This document shows positions 34,037-43,651 of a stretch of DNA of 64,000 nucleotides, in pieces. Every line of letters begins with the position of its first letter. Position 1 is the stretch's first letter. Origin of the DNA: Leptothrix sp. (in: b-proteobacteria) (lineage in GTDB: Bacteria > Pseudomonadota > Gammaproteobacteria > Burkholderiales > Burkholderiaceae_C); the NCBI GenBank assembly GCA_013822265.1, contig PNKD01000006.1:1-64000 (forward strand). Direction: 5' to 3'. The notes below the pieces were generated by a model. The model was not told where the DNA came from, made no database searches, and saw nothing but the letters and a program-made list of their open reading frames with translations. The translations under genes were made by a program, and so were the position numbers.

Positions 34037-36097
34037 TCACTGCAGCGCGCTGGCGCTGGCGCGCAGGCGGTCCAGCCGGTCGGGCTCGCGCAGCTTGCGC
34101 ATGGCCTGCGCCTCGATCTCGCGCACACGCTCCCGGCTCACGTCCAGGCGCCGGCCCACTTCCTCGAGCGTCAGGTCGTCGTTCATGCCGATGCCGTAGC
34201 GCAGGCGCACGACGTCGCGTTCGGGGGCCGACAGGCCCTCCAGCAGTTCGTCCACCAGGTCGTGCAGTTCGGCCTTCATGGCGGCGTCGGGCGGCGCGAT
34301 GGCCTGCCTGTCCTCGACCAGGTCGCCCAGCGTGGCATCGCTGTCTTCGCCGGCCGGCAGGTCCAGCGAGATCGGCTCCTTCGCCACCTTCAGGAAGCCG
34401 CGCACCTTGGCCTCGGGCATCGCCAGCTGCTGCGCCAGCGTGGCCACGTCGGGGGCGCGGCCGAACTGGTGCAGGTAGGTGCGGCTGAGGCGGTTGATCT
34501 TGTTGATCGACTCGATGGCATGCACCGGCACGCGGATCGTGCGCGCCTGCTCGGCGATGGCGCGCGTGACGGCCTGGCGAATCCACCACGTGGCGTAGGT
34601 CGAGAACTTGAAGCCACGCCGGTATTCGAACTTGTTGACGGCCTTGATCAGGCCGACGTTGCCTTCCTGCACCAGGTCGAGCAGTTGCAGGCCGCGGTTG
34701 GCGTACTTCTTCGCCACCGACACCACCAGGCGCAGGTTGGCCTCGATCATCTCCTGCTTGGCTTCGCGCGCGGCACGCTCGCCGTCGCTCATGCGCTTGT
34801 CGATGGCCTTCAGCTCGTTCAGCGGCACCGCGGCGCGGCGCTGCAGTTCGATGAGCCGGCGCTGCTGCTCCTGCACCGCCGGCAGCTGGCGTGAAAGGGC
34901 CGCGCTGTAGGGCCGGCGGGCGGCCGCCTCGGCCTCGGCCCAGCCGAGGTCGAGCGCACGCGCCGCGAAGCCCTCGACGAAACGCTGCTGCGGCATGCCG
35001 CAACGGTCCACGGCGATGCGCCGGATCTCGCGCTCGACGCGCCGCACTTCGTCGACCTGCGTACGCAGCAGCGCGCACAACTTCTCGACGGTGGGCACGG
35101 TGAAACGCAGCGTTGCCAGCTCGGCGCTGACGGCATGCTGCGCGCTCTGGTAGGCGGCGCTGCCGAAACCGTGCCCTTCGTAGGCGCGGCCCAGGGCATC
35201 GAAGGCGACACGCAGGGCCGCGAAGTGGCCCAGCGCTGCCATGCGCAACTCTTCGAGCCGGCGCGTGGTGGGCGTGGCGGCGTCGCCTTCGTCGCGGCCG
35301 TCTTCGTCCTCGAAGGTGTCCACTTCCTCTTCGGCCACGTAGTCGTCGGCCTCGTCGGCGCGCACCAGGCCGTCGACGACGTCGCCGATGTTCAGCTCGC
35401 CGGCGGCGACACGCTCGCCCAGCGCCAGGATCTCGGCCACCACGGCAGGTGCCGACGAGACGGCCAGCACCATATCCTGCCGGCCGGTTTCGATGCGCTT
35501 GGCGATCTCGATCTCGCCCTGCCGCGTCAGCAGGTCGAAGGAGCCCACGCCGCGCATGTACAGGCGCACGGGGTCGGTGGTGCGGCCGAACTCGACCGCT
35601 ACGGCCGCGGCGGCCTCTTCGGCGGCGGCCTCGGTGTCGTCGTCGCTGGCCGCGGACGCGGCCTCGCCGGCGACGAGCAGCGTCGCGTCGTCCGGCGCCT
35701 GCTCGTACAGGGCGATGCCCATGCCCGCCATCAGGTTCAAGGCGGCCTCGAACATGTCGGCGTCAGCCAGCATCTCGGGCAGTCCGTCGCGCACCTCCTG
35801 GTGCGTGAGGAAGCCGCGGGCGCGGCCCGTGCGCACCAGCGTCTTGAGCGCCTCATGGCGCTGCAGCGACTCGGCTTCGGACACCGGCGCCGCGTCGAGC
35901 CCGTACTCGCGCATCAGCGCGCGTTGGCGCGACTTCGGCACCTGCACGCGCAGCGGCGCGGCGCGGGCCTTTTCGGTCACGTTGGCGGACGGCGCCGTGC
36001 GGCTGCCGGCCTTGGCGGCATGCGCCACCGGCAGGCGCGGGACGGCTGCCCGGTCCAGGACGCGGGCGGCGGTGGGAGCAACTTCTTTCGTCGACAT
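34037..36097 (-). CDS. rpoD: RNA polymerase sigma-70 factor, divergent RpoD paralogue
   Basis: This 686-residue sigma factor includes a region 1.1-like part ([20 protein letters not shown]), the large non-conserved insert, region 2 ([14 protein letters not shown]) and regions 3 and 4 ([19 protein letters not shown]). The start ATG 36097 has AGGA 6 nt upstream; a start 36 codons earlier is less likely. In region 4.2 the usual RQIEAKALRKLR is altered to [12 protein letters not shown], and the C-terminus (LRASASALQ) lacks the usual ending. This suggests a second RpoD-like factor rather than the main housekeeping copy. It may also be the main copy in this lineage. Confidence 0.85.
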   Translation of the reverse strand: MSTKEVAPTAARVLDRAAVPRLPVAHAAKAGSRTAPSANVTEKARAAPLRVQVPKSRQRALMREYGLDAAPVSEAESLQRHEALKTLVRTGRARGFLTHQEVRDGLPEMLADADMFEAALNLMAGMGIALYEQAPDDATLLVAGEAASAASDDDTEAAAEEAAAAVAVEFGRTTDPVRLYMRGVGSFDLLTRQGEIEIAKRIETGRQDMVLAVSSAPAVVAEILALGERVAAGELNIGDVVDGLVRADEADDYVAEEEVDTFEDEDGRDEGDAATPTTRRLEELRMAALGHFAALRVAFDALGRAYEGHGFGSAAYQSAQHAVSAELATLRFTVPTVEKLCALLRTQVDEVRRVEREIRRIAVDRCGMPQQRFVEGFAARALDLGWAEAEAAARRPYSAALSRQLPAVQEQQRRLIELQRRAAVPLNELKAIDKRMSDGERAAREAKQEMIEANLRLVVSVAKKYANRGLQLLDLVQEGNVGLIKAVNKFEYRRGFKFSTYATWWIRQAVTRAIAEQARTIRVPVHAIESINKINRLSRTYLHQFGRAPDVATLAQQLAMPEAKVRGFLKVAKEPISLDLPAGEDSDATLGDLVEDRQAIAPPDAAMKAELHDLVDELLEGLSAPERDVVRLRYGIGMNDDLTLEEVGRRLDVSRERVREIEAQAMRKLREPDRLDRLRASASALQ

Positions 36098-36611
36098 GCG
36101 CTTCCTGCAGGTTCGGGTGCACGCACCGCGAAGGCCGGAATGCTTTCGGACGGTACGGCAACGAGATGCCCGGCAAGCCGAAGCCACGACGGGTTCACCG
36201 AGCATCGAGGGGATGTGGGGATGCCCCTGGGGGTTTCAATGCGCGGTGACGCCGTTGAGTGCAGTCAACACCGGGCCGGCGCGCTTGCCCAAGCTCGAAC
36301 CCAGTTCGAGCGGCAAGCTGGGCATCACGACCGCCGGCACAAGACTTCGCCGCTGCAAGGCCGACCTTGCACGCGGCGCGGCAAGGGGCAGGGCGCCGGA
36401 GCCGGCACCATGACGCCCGCCCCCGCGCCGCGCTTGTACGGCGCCTGGCGGCGCATCCACAAGCGCCTGCAGAGCCTGCCCGTCGTGCCCCACCTGCGCG
36501 ACGGGGACGGCGAGCGCCTGGGCCACAGCCGGGGCCCTGCGCGCCGCGCGCTGGGCGTGTCGCCCGACGGCGCGATCAACATCGCTGCGTTGGCGCCGGG
36601 CCGGCGCGCCG
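36098..36611. other. Upstream region of the sigma factor gene, no gene recognised
   Basis: These 514 bp hold the promoter and leader of the sigma factor gene on the minus strand. Small open frames occur on both strands as expected for high GC, but none resembles a protein family. Short purine/pyrimidine-biased runs occur but no clear repeat. Confidence 0.4.
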
Positions 36612-37052
36612 ATGGGCCGGCCACTGGCGGGCGTGGAGGCCTTCGCGGCGGCACGGCGGTCCGGCGGCGGCCCGAGGATGTTCGGCGGTTGCATCGGAGA
36701 GAACGCCGCCACGCGCGGCTGTTTCGCCGCCAGTGCCGCGGGCGAGCACTACCGCACCGGCGGTCTGATGCGGCGCGATGCCGACGGCGACTGCGCGTAC
36801 GTCAGCCACACGCAAGACCTCGCCAAGTCGGCCGGGCACACGATCGCCCCGCTCGAGGTCGAAGCCGCACTCGCCACCCACCCCGCGGTGGCCGAGGCCG
36901 CGTCGATCGCCCGGCCCGACCGGGCCATCGGCGAGTTGGTGCAGGCCTTCGTCACGCGGCAACCGGGCTTTGCCGCCTGCGGCGGGCTGCGCGCCGAACT
37001 GCTGGTCCATGCGCCGCAGCGGCTGGGCCCTGTCGCGGCACCGCGCGCGCCG
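36612..37052 (+). pseudogene. Decayed acyl-CoA synthetase fragment (C-terminal domain)
   Basis: One plus-strand frame reads MGRPLAGVEAF then YRTGGLMRRDADGD, LAKSAGHTIAPLEVEAAL and HPAVAEAASIARPDRAIGE. This is the core 8 to C-terminal domain of AMP-forming acyl-CoA synthetases, where the YRTGD aspartate has become glycine. The 400-odd residues of the N-terminal adenylation domain are missing and the end of the domain degenerates after about 37050. It is a remnant, not a functional gene. Confidence 0.6.
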
Positions 37053-37299
37053 GGGTTCGCGTCGCAGCCGCCGCGCACCCGCGTCAGGCGGCCGATGTGG
37101 TGCCTCGTCAGGCCGCGCGTGCTGGGCCCGCCGGGCCACGGCGACACCTCGCCCGCTGCGGGGCCGCCGGCCTGGGCCCGATCGCGGCGCTCGCTGGCGG
37201 TGCTGGCCCGCCATCAAGTTCAAGCCACTGTTTGTCGATATGCAGGCAGACCGCGGCCATTGGGCCGTCTCGCTCATGCCAGCCGCCCAGCCGCCGAAC

Positions 37300-38571
37300 A
37301 TGCTGAAGAAGATTCCCGTTGACCGCTTGCGCCTCGGCATGCATGTGCACAGGCTGGAAGGCAGGTGGATGGACCACCCCTTCTGGAAGACGCGCTTCCG
37401 GCTCGACAACACCGACGACCTCAGGCGCCTGCAGGACAGCGGCCTGACCGAGTGCTGGATTGACCCTGGCCTGGGGCTGGACGTGGCCGAGCCCGTCGTC
37501 GGCGCACCCGCGCCGCAGCCGGGCCCGGGAACGGCGCCGCCCGTGGCCGAGCCGGCTGCCGCGCCACACTGCGCCACGCGAGAGCCTGCGGGGGCCGGCA
37601 CCGCGCCGAGATCGATGGCCGCCGAAATGAAGGAGGCGGCCGCCATCTGCGACCGTGGCCGCGAGGCGGTGGTGGCCATGTTCGGCGAGGCCCGCATGGG
37701 CAAGACCATTGACGCCAGCGGCTGCCTCGACCTCGTCGACGACATCTCCAGCTCCATCCTGCGCAACCCCGGCGCCCTGGTCAGTCTGGCGCGGCTGAAG
37801 ACGAAGGACGGCTATACCTACATGCACTCGGTGGCCGTGTGCGCGCTGATGGTGGCGCTGGGGCGCCAGATCGGCATGAGCGTCGATGAGTGCCGGACGG
37901 CCGGCCAGGCCGGCCTGATGCACGACATCGGCAAGGCCTTGATGCCCCTGGAGGTCCTGAACAAGCCCGGCAAGCTGACCGACGCCGAGTTCGCGGTCAT
38001 CCGCAGCCACCCCGAGCGTGGCCACGGCGTGCTGCTGGAGGGCCAGGGCGCCACGCCGGAGATGCTGGACGTGGTGCTCAACCACCACGAGCGCATAGAC
38101 GGCGCCGGCTACCCGCGCCGGCTGCCGCCCGAGCAACTGTCGCGCCTGGCGCGCATGGGGGCGATCTGCGACGTCTACGACGCCATCACCTCCAACCGAC
38201 CCTACAAGGACGGCTGGGACCCGGCCGAGTCGATCGCCCGCATGGCGTCGTGGAAGGGCCAGTTCGACACCACGCTGTTCACGGCCTTCGTGCAGAGCCT
38301 GGGCATCTACCCGACGGGCTCGCTGGTGAAGCTGGCGTCGCAGCGCGTGGCCATCGTGGCCGAGCAGACGCCGGGCAACATGGTGGCGCCGGTGGTGATG
38401 GCGTTCTACTCGCTGCGTTCGCAGCTGCGCATCGCGCCGCAGCGGCTGGACCTGGCGCGCGCCGGCTGCAACGACCGCATCGTCGGCCGCCACACCGAGG
38501 ATGCCAGCGGTTTCGGCAACCTCGACGAACTCTGGGCCGACCCCGAGGTGCTGCGCCGCCGCGGCCGCTGA
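37300..38571 (+). CDS. HD-GYP domain protein (c-di-GMP phosphodiesterase type)
   Basis: This 423-residue protein has an N-terminal DUF3391 domain (MLKKIPVDRLRLGMHVH ... WMDHPFW) followed by a proline/alanine linker (about 65-110) and an HD-GYP domain with the pair MHDIGK and HHERIDGAGYP plus the intervening HPERGHGVLLE. The GYP-motif residues are present, so hydrolysis of cyclic-di-GMP is expected. The start chosen matches the usual domain beginning, and two upstream in-frame ATGs (37240 and 37276) are possible. It is a stand-alone gene between the acyl-CoA synthetase remnant and a solute-binding protein. Confidence 0.88.
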   Translation: MLKKIPVDRLRLGMHVHRLEGRWMDHPFWKTRFRLDNTDDLRRLQDSGLTECWIDPGLGLDVAEPVVGAPAPQPGPGTAPPVAEPAAAPHCATREPAGAGTAPRSMAAEMKEAAAICDRGREAVVAMFGEARMGKTIDASGCLDLVDDISSSILRNPGALVSLARLKTKDGYTYMHSVAVCALMVALGRQIGMSVDECRTAGQAGLMHDIGKALMPLEVLNKPGKLTDAEFAVIRSHPERGHGVLLEGQGATPEMLDVVLNHHERIDGAGYPRRLPPEQLSRLARMGAICDVYDAITSNRPYKDGWDPAESIARMASWKGQFDTTLFTAFVQSLGIYPTGSLVKLASQRVAIVAEQTPGNMVAPVVMAFYSLRSQLRIAPQRLDLARAGCNDRIVGRHTEDASGFGNLDELWADPEVLRRRGR

Positions 38572-38633
38572 GCGAAGCGCGAGCGCGGCAGCCGTCGCTG
38601 CCTACACTGGCGTCCTGCTTGCCAGGAGGCCCG

Positions 38634-40253
38634 ATGAAGATTCGCTTGTCCGCCGCGCGGCGTCGCGCGCCCCTGCTGGCCCTGGCCGGCATGCTGTGGT
38701 GCACGCTCGCGGCGAGCCTGCCCGCCGCCGCGCAGACCCTGCGCTGGGCCAGCCAGGGCGATGCGCTGACCATGGACCCGCACGCCCAGAACGAGGGCCT
38801 GACCAACACCATGAACGGCCAGGTCTACGAGACGCTGGTGCGGCGTGATCGCGAACTGAACCTGGTGCCCGGGCTGGCCACGGCCTGGGAGCAGGCCGGC
38901 CCGCAGCGCTGGCGCTTCAGGCTGCGCCCGGGCGTGAAGTTCCACGACGGTGCGCCCTTGAGTGCCGACGACGTCGTCTTCTCGATCCAGCGTGCGCAGC
39001 AGCCGACGTCCAACGTCGCCGTCTATGCCAACGCGCTGGGCACACCCGTGGCGCTGGACGCCACCACGGTGGAGTTCCGGCTGCCGCGCGTCAACCCGGT
39101 GTTCCTGCAGCAGCTGGCCACCGTGTTCATCATGAACAAGGCCTGGTGCGAGAAGCATGGCGTGACGCGCCCGCTCGACTTCAAGAACAAGGAAGAGAGC
39201 TACGCCGGCTTTCATGCCAACGGCACCGGTGCGTTCACGCTGCAGAGCCGGCAGCCCGGCACGCGCACCACCTACCAGCGCCACCCGGGCTGGTGGGGCG
39301 AGGCCGCGGGCCGCCGCACGGGCAACGTGCAGGCCATCGTCTTCAACAGCATCGCCAACGACGCCACGCGGCTGGCGGCGCTGGTCTCGGGCGAGATCGA
39401 CTTCGTCATCGACCCCGCGCCGCGCGACGTGCCGCGGTTGCGCCGCACCGCCGGCGTGAAGGTGATCGAGGGGCCCGAGAACCGCGCTGTCTTCATCGGC
39501 ATGGACCAGTCGCGCAGCGAGCTGCTCTACGGCAGCGTGAAGGGCCGCAACCCGTTCAAGGACCTGCGCGTGCGCCAGGCGATGTACCACGCCGTCGACA
39601 TCGAGACGATGCGCAGCAAGCTGATGAACGGCCTGAGCCTGCCCACCGGCAGCGTACTGCCCAGCCCGCTGGCGCACTACAGCGATGCCGGCTTCGAGGC
39701 CCGGCTGCCTTTCGACCTCGCCAAGGCACGCGCGCTGATGGCCGCGGCGGGCTACGCCGACGGCTTCGAGGTCACGCTGGACTGCCCCAACAACCGCTAC
39801 GTCAACGACGAGGAGATCTGCATCGCGCTGGCCGCGATGTGGTCGCAGATCAAGCTCAGGATCAAGGTCAACGCGCAGCCGCGTGCGCTGTGGTTCCCGA
39901 AGATGGAGCGCGGCGACACCAGCCTCTACCTGCTGGGCTGGGGCGGCGCGGTCACCGACGCCGAGACCACGCTGACGCCGGTGATGCGCGCGCCGGGCCC
40001 GCAGGGCGTCGGTTTCTACAACTGGGGTCGCGTGAAGAACGACAAGTTCGAGGCGCTGGCGGCGGCCTCCAGCACCGAGCCCGACGCGAAGAAGCGCGAG
40101 GCGCTGGTGAAGGCGGCGTTGCGCGAGTACAGCGACCAGGTGCACCTGATCCCGCTGCACCGCCAGGTCATCCCCTGGGCCGCGCGCAGCAACGTCGAGG
40201 TCGTGCACCGCGCCGACAACTGGCTCGAGGTGCCGTGGGTGACGCTGAAGTAG
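38634..40253 (+). CDS. ABC transporter solute-binding protein, family 5
   Basis: This 539-residue periplasmic binding protein of the peptide/nickel family has a signal peptide (RRRAPLLALAGMLWCTLAASLPAAAQ), the family start TLRWASQGDALTMDPH, the LVPGLATAWEQ segment and the FHDGAPLSADDVVFSI motif. It is preceded by AGGAGG. It is likely to capture an oligopeptide or similar solute. No permease or ATPase gene lies next to it, so it must work with components encoded elsewhere. Confidence 0.9.
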   Translation: MKIRLSAARRRAPLLALAGMLWCTLAASLPAAAQTLRWASQGDALTMDPHAQNEGLTNTMNGQVYETLVRRDRELNLVPGLATAWEQAGPQRWRFRLRPGVKFHDGAPLSADDVVFSIQRAQQPTSNVAVYANALGTPVALDATTVEFRLPRVNPVFLQQLATVFIMNKAWCEKHGVTRPLDFKNKEESYAGFHANGTGAFTLQSRQPGTRTTYQRHPGWWGEAAGRRTGNVQAIVFNSIANDATRLAALVSGEIDFVIDPAPRDVPRLRRTAGVKVIEGPENRAVFIGMDQSRSELLYGSVKGRNPFKDLRVRQAMYHAVDIETMRSKLMNGLSLPTGSVLPSPLAHYSDAGFEARLPFDLAKARALMAAAGYADGFEVTLDCPNNRYVNDEEICIALAAMWSQIKLRIKVNAQPRALWFPKMERGDTSLYLLGWGGAVTDAETTLTPVMRAPGPQGVGFYNWGRVKNDKFEALAAASSTEPDAKKREALVKAALREYSDQVHLIPLHRQVIPWAARSNVEVVHRADNWLEVPWVTLK

Positions 40254-40293
40254 CGGCCGCGGCCCCCGGCGCGCCGGGTTCCTTCACGGCGAC

Positions 40294-40725
40294 TCAGCGT
40301 GTGGCGCGCCGGCGCACGGCGGCGATGTAGGCCGGGCCGTCGGGTGGCAGGCCGCTGCGCTGCGAGGTCCAGATCATCTCGCCCAGGCACTCCATCACCT
40401 CGTGGTGGGCGGCGTGCAGCGAGTTGCGCCTGGCGGCCAGCAGCTCGACGGCCTGGCGGATGCCGCTGGGCTGGTCGATCGCCACCTGCTCGTGGATGCT
40501 GATGTGCATCGACAGGTGCAGGAAGGGGTTGGCGCGCCCGTCGTCGACGCTGTAGACGGCGGCCAGCGCCGCGGCCTCGTCGGCCAGGTCGACGTCGTAC
40601 TCGGGGTGCTGGGTGATCCAGTCGGCGGCGATGGCCTCCATGGGGTCGAGCGGGCGGCCTTGGCGCTGCTTGGCGTGGGCGGCGCAGAAGAATCGCCGTA
40701 CGTCGGACTGGGAAGGCTGGAACAT
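40294..40725 (-). CDS. DUF1841 family protein
   Basis: This is a 143-residue cytoplasmic protein. The histidine-rich middle (FLHLSMHISIHEQVAIDQPSG) and the ending (HHEVMECLGEMIWTSQR) match DUF1841, a conserved proteobacterial family without known function. The histidines suggest metal binding but this is unproven. It is divergent from the TauE-like gene with about 105 bp between them. Confidence 0.85.
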   Translation of the reverse strand: MFQPSQSDVRRFFCAAHAKQRQGRPLDPMEAIAADWITQHPEYDVDLADEAAALAAVYSVDDGRANPFLHLSMHISIHEQVAIDQPSGIRQAVELLAARRNSLHAAHHEVMECLGEMIWTSQRSGLPPDGPAYIAAVRRRATR

Positions 40726-40830
40726 CCGAGAATTGTCGCCGCGCCGCCCGCGCCACCGCTGTGGCGCGGCGCGCGGCCGGCGCCGGCCTCGGCTGCCGGC
40801 CCCTGCCCAACCGACAGGCCCCGCCCTCAC

Positions 40831-41592
40831 GTGCTTGCTTCTCTGCCTGTCATCCAGGATCCGTGGTTCTACGCCGTCGCCGTGCCCGCGGTGCTGATCA
40901 CCGGGCTGTCCAAGAGCGGCTTTGCCAGCGGCTTCGGCTCACTGGCCACGCCGATGATGGCGCTGACGCTGCCGGTGCCGCAGGCCGCGGCCATCATGCT
41001 GCCGCTGCTGCTGGCGATGGACGCCACCGGGCTGCAGCAGCTCTGGCGCGAGCGCCACCAGGCGCTGGTGCGGCACCTGCTGCCCTGGGCGCTGCTGGGC
41101 ACGGTGATCGGCACGCTGATCTTCGGCCTCTTCACCACGCAGGCCGTGGCCGGCGTGTTGGGCGCGCTGACGCTGGCCTTCCTGGCGCAGCGGCTGCTGT
41201 TCCCGCCGCGTCCGGGCGGGCCGCCGCCGCCGGGCTGGGTGGGCTCGGCCTGCGCCACGGTGTCGGGCTTCACCAGCTTCGTGGCGCACGCCGGCGGGCC
41301 ACCGATCAGCGCCTACCTGCTGCCGCTCAAGCTGCCGCCGCGCGAGCTGGCGGCGACCATGGCGGTGTACTTCGGCGTCGTCAACCTGTCCAAGATCGGG
41401 CCCTATGCCTGGCTGGGGCTCATCGATGCGCGCAACATGTTCACCGCGCTGCTGCTGATGCCGCTGGCGCCGCTGGGCGTGTGGGCCGGCGTGTGGCTGA
41501 CGAAACGCGTCAGCGCGGCGCTGTTCTACCGGCTGGCCTACGCCGGCATGTTCCTGACCGGCGTGAAGCTGCTCTACGACGGCTTGCGCTGA
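40831..41592 (+). CDS. TauE/SafE family membrane transporter
   Basis: This protein of about 253 residues has eight predicted membrane helices in two repeats. The signature is AVLITGLSKSGFASGFGSLATPMM at the N-terminus and ATVSGFTSFVAHAGGPPISAYLLPL in the second half. The family exports sulfite, sulfoacetate or related organosulfur anions. The start is GTG at 40831, so the protein begins MLASLPVIQDPWF, the usual beginning. No sulfur-metabolism gene is adjacent, hence the substrate is open. Confidence 0.88.
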   Translation: MLASLPVIQDPWFYAVAVPAVLITGLSKSGFASGFGSLATPMMALTLPVPQAAAIMLPLLLAMDATGLQQLWRERHQALVRHLLPWALLGTVIGTLIFGLFTTQAVAGVLGALTLAFLAQRLLFPPRPGGPPPPGWVGSACATVSGFTSFVAHAGGPPISAYLLPLKLPPRELAATMAVYFGVVNLSKIGPYAWLGLIDARNMFTALLLMPLAPLGVWAGVWLTKRVSAALFYRLAYAGMFLTGVKLLYDGLR

Positions 41593-41652
41593 CCGTGCCG
41601 GCGCCGCGGCTACCATAGCCGGCAAGACCAGAGCCCGCAGCAGGAGGACAGC

Positions 41653-42276
41653 ATGCCCGTCATCGTGGTCGCCAACCCCAAGGGTGGCGTCGGCAAGAGC
41701 ACGCTGGCGACCAACATCGCCGGCTGCCTGGCGGCGGCGGGCCGGGCCGTGATGCTGGGCGACGTCGACCGCCAGCAGTCCAGCCGGCAGTGGCTGGACC
41801 AGCGGGCCCGCGTGGCGCCGCAACTGCCCGCCATCATGGGCTGGGACGTCGGCGGCGGCGACATCGTGCGCCCGCCCAAGACCGCCACCCATGTCGTGCT
41901 CGACACGCCGGCCGGCCTGCACGGCAGGCGGCTGGACGCGGTGATGAAGATCGCCGACCGCCTGCTGATCCCGCTGCAGCCCAGCCTCTTCGACATCCAG
42001 GCCACGCATGCCTTCGTGCAGCAGTTGCGTGAGCACCGGCGCGGCCAGGTGGTCAAGCTGGCGCTGGTGGGCATGCGCGTGCGTGAGCACACCCGTGCCA
42101 ACGAGCAGCTGCACAGCTACCTGGGCACGCTGCCGCTGCCGGTGGTGGCCTGGCTGCGCGACACGCAGAACTACGTGCAGCTCGCGGCGCGCGGCCTCAC
42201 GCTGTGGGACGTGGCCCCCAGCCGCGTCGAGCGCGACCTCGAGCAGTGGGCGCCGCTCAGCGCCTGGGTGGCCTGA
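41653..42276 (+). CDS. ParA/MinD-family ATPase, orphan
   Basis: This 207-residue protein has the deviant Walker A ANPKGGVGKST (residues 7-17) and LGDVDRQQSSRQW, typical of small ParA-like ATPases. HVVLDTPAGLHG gives Walker B. It has no ParB partner nearby. Small ParA proteins of this type position flagella, chemoreceptors or other cargo, or act as plasmid-like ParA. AGGAGGACAGC precedes the ATG. A MaoC-like gene follows 19 bp later. Confidence 0.88.
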   Translation: MPVIVVANPKGGVGKSTLATNIAGCLAAAGRAVMLGDVDRQQSSRQWLDQRARVAPQLPAIMGWDVGGGDIVRPPKTATHVVLDTPAGLHGRRLDAVMKIADRLLIPLQPSLFDIQATHAFVQQLREHRRGQVVKLALVGMRVREHTRANEQLHSYLGTLPLPVVAWLRDTQNYVQLAARGLTLWDVAPSRVERDLEQWAPLSAWVA

Positions 42277-42295
42277 AAGTGGCGGGGCCGGGGGC

Positions 42296-42748
42296 TTGAA
42301 GCACCACGCCACGCTGGCCGGTTTGCAGGCGCTGGTCGGCCAGGACATCGGCTGCAGCGACTGGGTGGCCATGGACCAGACGCGCATCGACCTCTTCGCC
42401 CAGGCCACCGGCGACCACCAGTGGATCCACACCGACGCCGAGCGCGCGGCGGCCGGGCCCTTCGGTGCCACCGTGGCCCACGGCTTCCTCACATTGAGCC
42501 TGGTGCCGCTGATGTTTGCCAGCGGGCTGGCCATAGCCGATGTGCGCATGGGCGTCAACTACGGCCTGAACCGCGTGCGCTTCATGGCGCCGGTGACGGT
42601 GGGCAGCCGGCTGCGCGGGCACTTCAGGCTGCTGGCCTACGAGGCGCTGGAGGGCGGCGCGCAGCTCACCGTGCGGGTTAGCATCGAACTCGAGGGCGCG
42701 GCCAAACCGGCCTGCGTCGCCGAGACGGTGTCGCGGCGTTTCGTCTGA
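42296..42748 (+). CDS. MaoC-family (R)-enoyl-CoA hydratase-like protein
   Basis: This 150-residue hotdog protein has the hydratase motif FAQATGDHQWIHTDAERA, with the catalytic Asp and His. The rest (VAHGFLTLSLVPLMF, GLNRVRFMAPVTVGSRLRG) also matches the family, which hydrates trans-2-enoyl-CoA, often for polyhydroxyalkanoate supply. No ATG exists before the domain, so TTG at 42296 after a GGGGCCGGGGG stretch is taken. An ATG at 42371 would cut the first 25 residues. Confidence 0.85.
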   Translation: MKHHATLAGLQALVGQDIGCSDWVAMDQTRIDLFAQATGDHQWIHTDAERAAAGPFGATVAHGFLTLSLVPLMFASGLAIADVRMGVNYGLNRVRFMAPVTVGSRLRGHFRLLAYEALEGGAQLTVRVSIELEGAAKPACVAETVSRRFV

Positions 42749-42835
42749 CGGCGTGCCGCCTGCACCCCCTTACTGGGGAGGCAGGGGCCGGCGGGCAGGG
42801 ACTCAAAATCGGTTCATTCCTGGCTGGGAGGCAAC

Positions 42836-43624
42836 ATGAAGGTGCTGCTGGTAGACGACCACCCGCTGGTGCTCTCGGCGCTGCAGCAGGTCATACAGCG
42901 CGTCGGCAACGACACCACCGTGGTCGGCGTGGACAGCGCCGCCGCGGCGCGTGCGGCGCTGCGCGACAACGCCGACTTCGACCTCGTGATGCTCGACCTG
43001 GCCCTGGGCGACGCCGACGGCTTCGACGTGCTGGTCGAGTTTCGCGCCGCCTATCCGGCCGTGCCCGTGGTGGTGGTGTCGGCCTCCGACCGCACCAGCG
43101 ACGTCATCCGTGCCATCGACAGCGGTGCCATGGGCTACGTGCCCAAGCGCAGCTCGCACGCCGAGCTGCACGAGGCGCTGAGCATGGTGATGGACGGGGC
43201 GATGTACGTGCCGCCTTCGATGCTGGGGCTGAACTTCAGCCGCGAGCTGCACCTGGGCGAGCCGGTTCCGGGCGACACCGTGCCGGGCGTGATGCGCGCG
43301 CTGGGTGACACCCCCTCGGCGCACGCCGGCAACGGGGCGCCGCTGGGCCCGTCGGTGCGCGCCGAGCCGCACCAGAGGGTGCCCACCATGGCCGAGATCG
43401 GGCTCACGCCGCGCCAGGGCGAGGTGCTTTCGCTGCTGCTGCAGGGGCTGCCCAACAAGCTCATCGCGCGCCAGCTCAACCTGTCGGTGGAGACCGTGAA
43501 GGACCACGTCGCCGCGGTGCTGCGAGCGCTGGGTGTCAGCTCGCGCACGCAGGCCGTGCTGGCGGTGAGCCAGATGACGCAGGGCCAGGGCAGCTCGTTC
43601 GCGTGGCGGCTGCCGCCGCGCTGA
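42836..43624 (+). CDS. LuxR-type response regulator
   Basis: This 262-residue response regulator has a receiver domain (VLLVDDHPLVLSALQQ, phosphoacceptor Asp in LVMLDLALGDADG, Lys in VPKRSS), a linker of about 60 residues and a LuxR HTH (LTPRQGEVLSLLLQGLPNKLIARQLNLSVETVKDHV). It is followed 27 bp later by a hybrid histidine kinase, and the two form a two-component pair. Targets are unknown. Confidence 0.9.
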   Translation: MKVLLVDDHPLVLSALQQVIQRVGNDTTVVGVDSAAAARAALRDNADFDLVMLDLALGDADGFDVLVEFRAAYPAVPVVVVSASDRTSDVIRAIDSGAMGYVPKRSSHAELHEALSMVMDGAMYVPPSMLGLNFSRELHLGEPVPGDTVPGVMRALGDTPSAHAGNGAPLGPSVRAEPHQRVPTMAEIGLTPRQGEVLSLLLQGLPNKLIARQLNLSVETVKDHVAAVLRALGVSSRTQAVLAVSQMTQGQGSSFAWRLPPR

Positions 43625-43651
43625 AGTCGCCCGGTGGACGGTGCGCATCCG

